From: Notamacropus eugenii
Lineage: Eukaryota; Chordata; Mammalia; Diprotodontia; Macropodidae
DNA length: 64,000 nt
Assembly: GCF_028372415.1 (NCBI RefSeq)
Contig: NC_092877.1
Location: 213,706,116 to 213,770,115 of the forward strand
Direction of reading: 5' to 3'
Shown here: positions 1 to 10,814 of the stretch, piece after piece
How the letters are laid out: every line of letters begins with the position of its first letter
Position numbering within the stretch: position 1 is the first letter of the stretch
Program-made: the position numbers and the translations under genes
Notes under the pieces: generated by a model
Database searches by the model: none
Seen by the model: the letters and a program-made list of their open reading frames with translations, nothing else
What the model was told of the DNA's origin: nothing

Positions 1-1010
1 TGAGAAGGGTGATTAGGGAATGCTGTAGGAGACTAGGCTACAATAAAGTACAATTAGTAACCCCTTCAAAGCTATCTTAGTATCTTTTCTGTCTGACCAG
101 ATCAAGAGCGAACCTGTGCCAGCAGCCCTCCTGTGTGCTGTGTTTATCTGTCTTACAGTAATATAGTGGCAGGAAGCCTCAAGAAGGAATTTTTTGTAGC
201 TGGCCTTCACAGGCAGTCTCTAGACCTTACTGATTGTGTGTTTCTTCTACTCAGCTCTGAACCATACCCACTGACAGATAATACGAATTTATTTCATGCT
301 ATCTATAACAAGAGTTTAAAATGTAGCCATTTGGTTACTCTGAGTAAAAACCATTATTGCTACTATTTTGTCATTGTTTTAGTTATTGCCAGAAACAAAA
401 ACACCTCTGGTGAAAGAAATCCAGGACAGTGAGACAATTTTGCTTGAGCCACTAATTCTGCTCAACTTGCAAGCATAGTTTAGAAAAGATGAGATTTCAG
501 CAATAATTCTAGTGATATAAAAGTTCTTTGACATGGATAAAAATTTTATATGGATCTCCTACACTGCCCATACACGGTGACAATTGGAGTGTGGTTTTGA
601 ACTATTATCCCCTAAAGTCCAGACCAGCAGTTGGCATGGAAATTTGGTTTGAGTGCCACAGTCTCTGCTATTGCTCCCAACTCATCCATCAAGCCACAGA
701 GTCCTGGCTTTAAGGCTAGAATAAACAAAATGAAGGAGATATGCCAGGGTAGTAATATTGCCTGTAAGAGCATGAATACCATCCAGTACCCTCTTAAATG
801 GCAAGATATCCATAGGCAACATCAATGCCCCTGTGTCCTCTTTATCTGAGGATAGATCCAATTTATATCACGTTTGGCTCAAATCCTAGAAAACCCGTTG
901 AAATTTGTGTCTCCCAATGATCCAGATCAAAACACTTAAATTTGTCCATGGATTTAGTAATGAAAAGACAAAGTAGGTGTCTGCATTTGTGTTTTACCAT
1001 TCGAAATTGA
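1..1010. other. non-coding, no gene recognised
   Basis: AT-rich sequence with short random ORFs only. None resembles a known protein and I recognise no repeat. It could be intergenic or intronic DNA. Confidence 0.6.
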
Positions 1011-1238
1011 GGTAGTTAGGTGGTACAGTAGATGGAGCACAAAGCCTGGAATCAGAAAAATTTGAGTTCAAATCAGCTTCAGACAATTACTAGCTATGTC
1101 ACTTAATTATATTTGCCTCAGTTTCTTCATCTGCAAAATGAGCTGAAGAAGGAAATGGCAAACCACTCCAGTATGTTTGTCAAGAAAACCCTCAACGGGA
1201 GCATGGAGAGTCAGACATGACTGAATGGCAACAAAATT
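1011..1238 (+). mobile_element. tRNA-derived SINE (marsupial type)
   Basis: The copy reads through the usual landmarks in order: a 'ggtggtacagtagatggagc' head, 'gagttcaaatc' (B-box-like promoter part), 'tcagtttcttcatctg', then 'gaaggaaatggcaaaccac' and a terminal 'gagtcagacatgactgaatg'. It looks nearly full length. Family assignment rests on recalled marsupial SINE structure. Confidence 0.85.
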
Positions 1239-1385
1239 TCAAATTGACTCCACCTTCATTCAAAAATGGGGAAAAAACTAAGAGCCCAACTCTTATGACT
1301 TAATGAGTCATAGTTTAAGTTGCTTTGAAGGTCCATACTTTTTCTTCTGGATGATCAGGTTCCAAAATCTCTAATATGTCCAACT

Positions 1386-1502
1386 TGGTCAGTAAACCTT
1401 TGTTAAGCATCTATTATTGTCATGCACTGTGCTAAGCAGTAGGTATACCAAGGAAAACAAAAAACAGTCCCAATCTCAAGGGGCTCCCTAGTCTAATGGA
1501 AG
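1386..1502 (+). repeat. MIR3/L2-type fragment
   Basis: The stretch 'ttaagcatctattattgtcatgcactgtgctaag' followed by 'caatctcaaggggctcc' matches the widespread mammalian motif about points of growing table position (aagcatttattaagtgcctact...ctgtgctaagc). Old and partial. Confidence 0.6.
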
Positions 1503-3179
1503 TCTCTATCCTTCATGCTTTTGATACCTGCTGGAAATTGTTATATATTGTTTGTAAATATTCTATCTAGAGTTCTTTCCATGAATAGAGTTTATTCACT
1601 CCCTGAACTTCAAATTATTCTGCTTCCCTGGAGAAAGACAAAAGAATTCATCTCTGGTCATTTTATTTTAGAAATGTCATTCCAGGATAGAAGCCTGAGA
1701 TGCAAATTGTGCTTTGGTTCCCATTTATGTTTCCCAGTCAAATCAGATTCCTCAGAGGCCAATCAGTCAGGCATTTTCTAGCAGCCTGTGGGATAAAACA
1801 CACCTTTGAGACTTTGGAAGTGCCCCAGGAAATTCACTCAGGAAATCAGATCTGATGAGAACCCTGTAGATAGTGGTCACACATTTAATGCCTCCTGCTT
1901 CTTCTGTATATACAGAAACTAACCTGAAAAACTTAGCTAAGGTGATAACCAAATAAGCACAAATTTGCTCTGTTGCTTTTAGTTTCTAAATAAAATTTAA
2001 AAGCCCAGAATTATAGCAGTGAACATCCTTGCCTGGTTGCTTAACCATGATTCTTATACTCTTTCCACTCCAACGAATATGTATTCTTTCATAGATTGCA
2101 AAATCTTTGGTTTTAGCAAATTTTCAAATAAACGAAAGAGCAGAAATGCTGCAAGCTCAGTCCTTCCTTTTCTTTCACCAAGAGTGCTGAGTTTTGCAAT
2201 GTTCTCCTGATAAATTTATGAATAAATTTTGAACTCTATATAAGGCATATATTTTAACATTTTTTTTCCAGCAGTAAAAGATTATGTAAGTATGGAATAT
2301 CATCATGAGTACAGACATAAAATGTTCTTTTCTGGAGCTTGGAATGATTTTCAGACTGACCTAAAGCAGTTCTCCAAAATAATCATGCATATGACTACTC
2401 TCGTTAGATGCCATCAGTGGCATATTATTTCCTCTGAAGTCATTCTATCTAATTTACTTTAGACATCTGTAATGGATACTTACAACCTGCAGCCCAGTGG
2501 AAGTGATGCTCTCCCAAGTCAGCCTGGAGCGGCAGTGTTATGGGGCTCCAGGGCTAAAGCACATCAATTATCTTAATTGAAGCCTTCTCCTTGTGTACTC
2601 CAACTGGACATGTCCCCATATTCATTTTCCTCTAAGATGAAGAGTCAATTTAATAAGAAATGACCCTCTTTTGGAGGGAAACAGGCTATCATATGAATGG
2701 AGGAAGGCTGCCTGGAAGTGAATGGACACCTCGTATTTTCTGTAAAAATGCAGGCTACTGAGACTAGTTGCCCCAGTGATCCTATTCTACGTAAGCCCCA
2801 AGGCCTAGGATGCATAAAGAAATAGCATATCTCTTTTTTCCTATCACAACAGAAGAACAATAATTAATTCCTTGATCCTTAGTAAAGGAGGAACAAAATA
2901 TGGTCATCCCTAATCTAGCTCCAGTAAATACAAGTCTAATTTTTAAGAAGGTACATAGTAAATTAGTCTATAATATTTTTAATTCTTTAGAAAAACCTTT
3001 GTGAATTTTAAGAGACATTATTTCCAAATAAAATGTACTGGGTTCATCAATATATCTTTTCAAGAATGTTGAATAATGGTAACATGTAGCTATACCAAAG
3101 GAAGTTTGGAGACAAACTTGGGGGCAGGGGGAGTAAAAACTCAACTCTTATGATTGAACTTATTGCCATGGCCAAAGTA
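1503..3179. other. non-coding, no gene recognised
   Basis: About 1.7 kb of AT-rich, apparently single-copy DNA. ORFs of 60-70 codons occur by chance and none shows a domain. Confidence 0.55.
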
Positions 3180-3315
3180 TTCACTGGATAATAGATATAG
3201 AGCTGAAAGTGACCTTCGAGGCATTGGATTCAACCCCTTCATTTTATAGATGAGGAAACTGAGGTTTAGATAGGATAAGTAATTTGCCCATGGTCACTCA
3301 GCCAGTTCATCACCT
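3180..3315 (+). repeat. MIR/CORE-SINE fragment
   Basis: Core of the type 'gagctgaaagtgaccttcg...cattttatagatgaggaaactgaggtttag...aatttgcccatggtcactcagcc'. This is the common MIR-like CORE SINE of mammals, decayed. Confidence 0.75.
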
Positions 3316-3673
3316 TTAGCGAAACTGCTAGTGATGAGCTTTTCTGTACTGACCAAGGCTGGTCCTTAGACATCAGATAAAGTCCCCTCCTCTGCCCATC
3401 CCGCCCAAGTTTCCTAACTGTTCCACAATGTTTGGACCTATCACTTAGCTTATACTCTCTTTTCATAGCCTCAATAAATCTCCATGCCACGATGATTCAT
3501 TCCAAATACTGTGTTCTAGAAGTGGAGTAGCAATGACCTGTGTTGCCAATTTTCCTTAATTAGAGTACTAGTTTGGGGTTTGTCTTTTTTGCAGAAATTG
3601 TGGGAGAGAGTATACCACCTGCCTCTGTTACCTTTCAAATATTTAGCAAGTTACTTTAAGTGAGAGACAGAGA

Positions 3674-3831
3674 AGAAGGAAGGAAGGAAGGAAGGAAGGA
3701 AGGAAGGAAGGAAGGAAGGAAGGAAGGAAGGAAGGAAGGAAGGAAGGAAGGAAGGAAGGAAGGAAGGAAGGAAGGAAGGAGGGAGGGAGGGAAATCAGGG
3801 AGGAAGGAGGGAAGGAGGAGGGAGGGAGGAA
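3674..3831 (+). repeat. (GGAA)n microsatellite
   Basis: About 26 near-perfect GGAA units (to about 3779) pass into degenerate GGGA/GGA-rich sequence. On the minus strand it reads as a long Phe-Leu-Pro-Ser repeat, which is an artefact and not a protein. Confidence 0.95.
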
Positions 3832-4214
3832 CAATTTAATTTGTGGTGCTTGTGAAATAATAATAACTGTATAGTCTTTCTTACTTAAGTATGTATTAAA
3901 GCAGAATAGCTCTACCCAAACATATTTAGCATTGTGCCCAGTGAAAGTGATCAATTATTGCTACTTTGAGCCAAATAATTTAAACTCCTCTTACTCCCAT
4001 CTTCACCCCACCTCCATCTACCTTTTAGATTAGTGTTCATATTCCAGCTTATGATGATTAAAGCTATAATGACATCTGTCATTTAAAATTTTATTAATTT
4101 TTAATTTTTTTTAAAAAAGAAAGTTGAAGTCCTTTATCTTGTGTCAGCTGAAATGTAACTCATCTAAACTTACTACACAAAAGTTTGCTGTTACTCACAG
4201 CACTCCATCTTGTG

Positions 4215-4865
4215 TCTGTTATACCCACACAAAAAAGTAGCTAGTGTCGCTGGTTCGTAGATTATGTAAAGAGGAATAAGTTGTAAGAATACTGGAAAGG
4301 TAGGAGTGGGATAGATTATGAAAGGTAAAGCCAGAGGGTTTGATTTTTGCTACTTGAAGCAATTGAGAGGCACTGGGGTTTAGTGAGGAGGGGAGTGACA
4401 GTGTCAGACCTGCGTTTTAAAATAACTAAGAAGGGGATGAATTGTAATGGGAATAACCTGAGGCAGGGAGGTCAACCTGAAAACTATTGGAATAACACAG
4501 GGATGAGGTGATGAGGGCCTTTATCAGGGTCTTGGCAGGGTCAGAGGAGAGAAGAGAGTGTGTACTAGCGATGTTGAGAAGGTAGAATCAACAAGTCTTG
4601 TCAACAGATTGGAAATGGGAGAGTGAAAGAAAATGAGGAGTCTAGCATGACACTTATGTAGTTTGGAGTGTGAATAACTGGATCCTCAGCAGTAATAGAG
4701 AAATTCAGATAGGTAGAGGTTTTTTGGGAAAAGATGATGAATTCAGTTTTGGGCATGTTGAATTCAAAATGTCTACAGGGCATCAGTTTGAAATGTCCAT
4801 TAGGCAGTTGGAGATGCAAGACTTGTGGTCAGGAGAGAGGTTGGGGCTTGATAAATAGACTGAGA
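4215..4865 (+). repeat. unclassified old dispersed repeat (probable)
   Basis: GA-rich sequence with phrases such as 'gaggtgatgagggcctt', 'gttgagaaggtagaatcaac' and 'tccattaggcagttggagatgc' that I remember from mammal-wide interspersed repeats. I cannot name the family or fix its ends. Confidence 0.4.
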
Positions 4866-5631
4866 AATCTACCTATAGGTGATAGTTGAATCTATAAGAG
4901 CTGATGAAATCACTAAGTGAAATTATATAGAGGGAGAAAAGGGTTTGTCAGTGGGCTTTTTTCTAACGTTTCTATGCCTTTTGTCAAATGTTCTATTTCT
5001 GTCTGTTCACCCCATATGAGTTACTCATCTGCAAATCTAAATAATAACAGTTCTGTATTTACATAACTACTTAAGAAACACATCTAAATGAAAAGCTGGG
5101 TCACAAATATAAAAAATTAGTTTAATAATTTTTTCCATTGAATTTCTTGAATCTTCCAATCCAATTCACCGGTTAATTAAACATCTCACAGATAGAGATT
5201 ATGCTGAATTGTATTTTAAAAAGGAATCATTCTTTCTTTATATTCATATACCTAGAATATAGCACAGTACTAGGCACTTAATAAATTCTTAGTAATTTAT
5301 TGATTGTCCTGAAATATCTTTCCCTCTCCCTACCCAACTTCTTCAAGTAGCCCCGAGTTATAGATGGGTACTGGGGAGTGGGAACAAGCAAGAAGAAGGG
5401 GAGAAATGGAGAGAGGTTGGCATTAATTCAATACTAAATACTTTAATATTATTTTCAGCTGGCATTATTTCCCTAGTTATACTAAGTGGTTTGTCAAAGA
5501 CCACATGACAAAGTTAATGGAAGAATCTGAATTGAAAATGAAACTATTCTTTCTGGCCTCTGTTCAAACCTAGGCTGAATCTTTCATTCTTAACTTTTCT
5601 GTGTGGTACACTGGGGGAAAAGAAAGGACTG

Positions 5632-5760
5632 GTTTTGAGGGAGAGTACCTGGGTTTGAATCTTACCTCTTATGAGTGCTGTTTGACCTTGGTGAAGGCAT
5701 TAGCTTAACCTTAACCTTAGTCTCTTCATTTGTAAATTATATTATTTCATGTTGTATGGT
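5632..5760 (+). repeat. SINE/MIR fragment (weak)
   Basis: The run 'gtacctgggtttgaatcttacctcttatgagtgctgtttgaccttggtgaagg' resembles the central part of the tRNA-type or MIR SINEs. The 3' half is missing or decayed. Confidence 0.5.
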
Positions 5761-5799
5761 TTATTATATGTTTCATAATATATGATGTAAATAATATAT

Positions 5800-5840
5800 A
5801 TCAAATTACATATATATGTGTATATACATACACAGATATA

Positions 5841-5922
<82 letters not shown>
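5800..5922. repeat. (TA)n microsatellite
   Basis: A mixed TATG/TACA lead-in is followed by roughly 45 uninterrupted TA units. Likely polymorphic and prone to cruciform formation. Confidence 0.95.
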
Positions 5923-5925
<3 letters not shown>

Positions 5926-7788
5926 ACAGCAGGACTAGTTGACTTTTGAGGTCCTTTCAGTTCTAGACGCTATGACACTTGGTTTATTTTTAAATGGTAA
6001 AGGGATGAGAACAGAGATTTTTAACCTTTTTGTGAATGTATGTCATGGATCACTTTGGCAATCTGCAGTAGCCTCTGGATATCTTCTCAGAAAAATGTTT
6101 TTAATGCATGGCATAAAATATATATGATTGTAAAGGAAATCAATTATGAAATTGAAATAGCATTATCAAATATTTTTAAAATAAGTTCATGCATCAGAGG
6201 TTATGAACCTCTGAATGGGAAAATTGTTTATTGGATAAATAATATGGGCAGGAATAAGTGAAGTGACCTTTGGTATTTCTTTGAGCACTTTATATCCTGC
6301 TCTTTTAGTTTATCTTTTCTCCCTCCTTTCTGTATTTTCCCCCTTTTCCCCTTCCTCAAATAGATATGGATGAATGAAATGGCATCTAATTGAGCTGATC
6401 TGAAGAAATGTAACCTAGGTGTGAGAAATGGTACTCCTTATTTCCTTACTCACTTCCACTGTAGCCTGAGGAACATTATTGAATTTCTCTGTACCATAAT
6501 GTAGTCTCCTTTAAAAAGATGGGGCAGGGGAAGGATGTGCATGGGTATACTTTTATTACACAGAGGTACCCTGAGGATTGATAATATGATGTTTATAAAA
6601 CCCTTTAAGCTCCCAAGCAGAAAGATTCAATATAAATGCAAAAGGAGAGGAAAATCCAAGAATCCTAGAGATGATGTGAGCTTCTAGATTTCTTTTACTG
6701 TAGTATAAATAGTGCATTTTATAGTGCTTTAGATTTTTTTAGGAATAAACCCTAAGGTAGAAAGTGTCAGGGGGTCTCCTAATTTTTTTCTTTTAATTTT
6801 GAGGACATCTTGTTCTTTTCCATTTCCATTTCTCAATTTTAAAGAAATTAATTTTAATGTTATCAAAATTCAATGGTTTTTGTATCCCATGGTAAAAAGA
6901 GATATTTATTCTGAGCACTGTTAAAGCATTTTCATAGCTCTGGGTATGTTACACATCTGTCTAGGAATTTCTTATACATTTAGACTAAAAATTGTCTTGT
7001 GTCCTAAAATAGCTATTTATTGATTTTTTTTTCCTTCTCTCTTCCTTCCTATCTTTCATTGCATGTTCTCCCAGATGACATATTATCTTTCCTACCCCAG
7101 GGATCAACACAGGAAAGATTAGGGAAAAGGAGAGAGAAACAAACCACTACTGTTTTTTAGAAAGAGGAAGAGGATAATTATGCCTTACTAGACAGACTCC
7201 AAGCACATGTGTAAGGTGTTCCTTACTTAGGAAATGAACGCATGAAATACAAGTATGCTTGCCAACTGAACTATAAAGGCACCAAATGTGAGGTCCTAAC
7301 ATTTCCCAGAATGCCCTGCCCATGTGAGAGTTGCTGTCCTCATGAAGAGTAACTTATGGGATAATCTGGAGCACATACATACATTCTCTCTTTTGCCATC
7401 TCAGGTAAATGAAGACAAATAAAAAATTGCTTTCACTGACTGTTCTTGGTGTTTAGGATTCCTTTAGGATATTTGTCATTTCTTACAACTCTGGGACAAC
7501 ACAAAGCCTTTGCCCTACAGTTGGACATGCTTCATTCTTGATAAGGACTAGAATTATTTCAGCAGCCACAATGACTTGTAACCAAGCTCCTTGGACACAG
7601 AAGATGAATGCCTAGAGTGGTCTTCTATGTCAGATATCTCAATTTCTAACCCATCTCCCAGCACTCAACTCCAGGAGCTTGTGAACCAACTTACTCTATA
7701 CACCAGGGATGGTGTATGATTGACTAGCATCACCAAATATATCTGACTTGTTACAACCATAATAAGTAGCATGTAGATAGCATGTTGG
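5923..7788. other. non-coding, no gene recognised
   Basis: AT-rich unique-looking DNA. No ORF above 75 codons, no repeat that I can name. Confidence 0.5.
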
Positions 7789-8528
7789 GCAGCTGGGTAG
7801 TACAATGGAATCAGTAACACTAGTCTTCCTGGGTTCAAATATGGCCTTGAATACTTACTGGCTGTGTGACCCTGGGCAAGTCACCTAATCCACTTTCCCA
7901 CAGTTTTCTCATCTGTAAAATGAGCTGGAGAAGGAAATGATGAACCACTGCAGTATCTTTCCCAAGAAAACCCCAAAAGGGGTGTGGCACCAATGCGATA
8001 TTCACAGCGCCTATGGCAGCCTTGACTATGTGGGCACAATTCTGAATAGCAAAATATAAGACTCTCCACATGGAAGACAGAACCAAAACACTTATTCAGA
8101 CACCAGAAAACCAAACCCCTCATAGTAACAAAGGAATCTATACATAATAACAATGCAGAAGGCAACACTAACCCCAACCCTTCCCCTGCTAGGCTTCCCA
8201 CAAACTAGCTCCCTTAAACAGATCACAGATTCCCATTAACAAAATGCCCTTCTCACACTCACAGCCAGCTGTGGGCTTGCCTTCTCCTCCCTACCTCTGA
8301 CTGCTTTCAGCTCTGCTCTAGCTCCGCCTCTTCCTGTTCCACCCCTTCAGCAAACTCCTCCCACCACAGGCTCCATGTGACTCAGACTCATGTGACTCAG
8401 GCTTCCATGTGACCCAGGCAGGTCACATGGGCCTATTAATGAATCGGAAAGATCTTCCTATTTTAAATTACCATTTCAAGGGGTCAGGGAAGAATTAGAC
8501 ACCACCAAAAGGACAGAACAACAACAAT
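7789..8528 (+). mobile_element. tRNA-derived SINE split by a solo LTR
   Basis: The SINE begins 'gggcagctgggtagtac', runs through 'gtgtgaccctgggcaagtca' and 'gagctggagaaggaaatga', stops at 'aaaaccccaaaagggg', and resumes after the LTR with 'ggggtcagggaagaattaga' and its 'aacaacaacaa' tail. The two halves (7789-7982 and 8479-8528) make one complete SINE, so the LTR arrived later. Confidence 0.85.
7983..8478 (+). mobile_element. solo LTR, endogenous retrovirus-like fossil
   Basis: A 496-bp element begins TGTGGCACC and ends ATTTCA, so it has the TG...CA termini of an LTR. It is flanked by the 5-bp direct repeat AGGGG on both sides, the size expected of a retroviral integration. A second copy lies at 31.2 kb. 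No internal viral genes are adjacent, so it is a solo LTR. The family name is not known to me. Strand is set by alignment to the other copy only. Confidence 0.75.
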
Positions 8529-8705
8529 AGAGCACTTTAAGGTTTATAAAGTCCCTAAATAATGATATTTCATCCAGTCCCCACAATAATCCTGTGAAAT
8601 TGGTGCTACCCTTATCTCCATTTTACAGATGAGGAAGCTGAGATTGAGGGAGGTTCAGTGTCTGAGACTTACTGAGTTTCTGAAGTGGGATTGGAGTTTA
8701 GCTCT
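8529..8705 (+). repeat. MIR-type SINE fragment
   Basis: 'gagcactttaaggtttataaag' and 'ctccattttacagatgaggaagctgag' are landmarks of the common MIR-like mammalian SINE. Starts where the preceding SINE tail ends. Confidence 0.75.
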
Positions 8706-9014
8706 ACCTCTTTGGATCCTCATAATGCCCTGGTGAGGTCTGTCCTGTTATTACCCCCATAAATATTGTTCTTCCAGATATAAAAAAATGGGCACTGAGA
8801 GAGTTTAAATGACTCCCAGTCCCATGTCCCCTCATACAGATGAAGTTATCAGAGTCTGAGGTAGGATTTGTACTAAGGGCTTTAGAGCTTCAGGTCTGGC
8901 ACCATCTCTGCTCCACCATGCTGAATGCACTGGGCAGGTCAGCCTTAGTTTCCACTTTGATGAGGCCACAGATACACTGAAATATTGAAGTAATATCAGA
9001 ACAGAGGCAGTCAA

Positions 9015-9170
9015 TAGCATTTATTTCGCATTCACTCCCTGCAGAGCTTTGCTCTGTGGGCACTATGGCACTTGGAAGAGTTTGTAATTTAGTTGGAGAA
9101 ACAGCATAAATAGCTTAAACAATACTTAGGAAGAATTACCAGGCTACATACAGATAAGTGCATAATCCAG
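9015..9170 (+). repeat. MIR3/L2-type fragment (weak)
   Basis: A decayed match to the 'agcatttattaagtgcctact...gggcactatggcac' type of repeat. Confidence 0.45.
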
Positions 9171-9242
9171 GAGTCTGCTTGCATAGGGGCTGGGGGAATA
9201 TAGGAATGATTGGGACAGTCAATCTACCTCAGCAAACAGTCA

Positions 9243-9600
9243 TTAATAAAAATAGCATTTATATAATTATTTAAGGTTTTCAAAGTGTTTTAGAAATATT
9301 TCATTTCATCCATACAACAACTCTGGGAGTCAGGTACTATTACTATCCCCATTTTAGAGATGAGAGGGAGGGGAGGAAGGAAATAAACTTTTATGTAGGA
9401 CCTACTATGTGCTAGATGTTACTAGTGTTAAACACTTTTACAAATATTATCTCATTTGATACTCTTATCAGCCACTGGGTTGATTATGATCCTCATTTTA
9501 CACTTGAAGAAACTGAGGCAAACAGAGTGACTTGTCCAGGGTTACACAGCTGGTAAGTATCTGATGTCAGATTTGAACTCAGGTTTCCTATCTCCAGAAT
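9243..9600 (+). repeat. two adjoining MIR-like SINE fragments
   Basis: The first (9243-9370) has 'atttaaggttttcaaagtg' and 'ccccattttagagatgag'. The second (9371-9600) has 'cctactatgtgctagatgtt', 'attatctcatttgatactc', 'gaagaaactgaggcaaac' and 'ttacacagctggtaag'. They are side by side in the same orientation, the second probably inserted into or next to the first. Confidence 0.7.
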
Positions 9601-10814
9601 AATAAATATTTATTGACTGACTAGGGTGATACAGGTCCAGTAGGAAAGAGGATTACTTCCTTAGCAAAATTTTTGTAATCTGAAGGAAAAAGAAAACAAA
9701 ACCACAAACATATATTTGCACTCATACAACCCTGTTTTGTTTTGTTTTTTTCTGGCTTAATCTCCTTTCTTCCAACTTTCTCATAACCTGGCACCCTGGC
9801 TTTTCTTTCCTATTTCTTCTGTGAAATCCCCATAAATGGAACTTTCTATTCTGTGTGAGTAATTTTTTGTTTCTTAACTCTACCAACCTGTGACCTTAGA
9901 GATGGAAAACAATCTAGACCCTCCTGAGCAGGGCCCTTCCCCTCTGCTTGTTATGATCAGATCTAAACATTCTAGAGTGTCCCTCAAGTTGCCTGAGCTT
10001 CTCTGAAGGATAGACCCAGAATTCCTTGTGTGAACTTAGTGTAAGTAGATACTAAGACTAGAAAATAGTCTCCTTGTGGCATGTCATTGACTAAAGTTCT
10101 GGAGGTTACCTGCCCCATTATCAATTATACCCTTTCCTTGTCCTTGCCCGATTCAGCTTTGTAGGTAGCAGTCTCAACCCTGGTGTGATGAAGTTTAGTG
10201 TGTTACCTAATCAGGAGGTATCACTTTTAGCCCTAGCATAAAGTGGCCAAAGGAGAATCGAGAACCTTCCTCAGTACCCTTCCTTTGTTGTCCTTGCTTC
10301 TTTTTTGGCCCTTTCATTAAATACTCCAAAAGGAAAAGCTTGTTGCTTTTTCTTCTTAAACTGTTTTATTTTTTCTCAAATAAGTTTTTGTTGATATTTT
10401 TGTTAGGCTTATTGCTTTTATTATTGACTGATTCAAATCTTTTCTCTAAGAAATCTTAAAGCAACTGACCCTAGTCCAACTTAGTTTCTCTTCTGAGGGA
10501 GTACAAATTCTTAGGGTAATAGCTTAAGAATGGAGGACTATAAGATCCCTGGAGGAGAAGGTGGAATTTTCTGGAATGTGAGTTGGTAATTCCCTAGTAG
10601 CCCCAAGTTTTGCTTCAATTCTGGAGAAGTCAAAACCAGTAGGATGGAATGAGAAATGTGGAGGTCTGAATAGACTGCTTAAATGCAAAGCAGAACTCCC
10701 AGGAATATGAAGAAATTTTTTTTATTATTGTTAATTTATCTTCATTTTGTTTATTTTGTACATTTTTGGTTGTGTTTTTGTGAAATTACAAACTGACGTG
10801 TTTTCAATATTGTG
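9601..10814. other. non-coding, no gene recognised
   Basis: Unique-looking AT-rich sequence. No recognisable ORF or repeat. Confidence 0.5.

Noticed and set aside
1011-1238. Possible tRNA gene (B-box-like 'gagttcaaatc')
   Set aside because: It is the tRNA-derived head of a SINE and lacks a complete cloverleaf. The other SINEs show the same motif.
3643-3954. Minus-strand frame with a long Ser-Phe-Leu-Pro repeat
   Set aside because: Translation of the GGAA microsatellite only.
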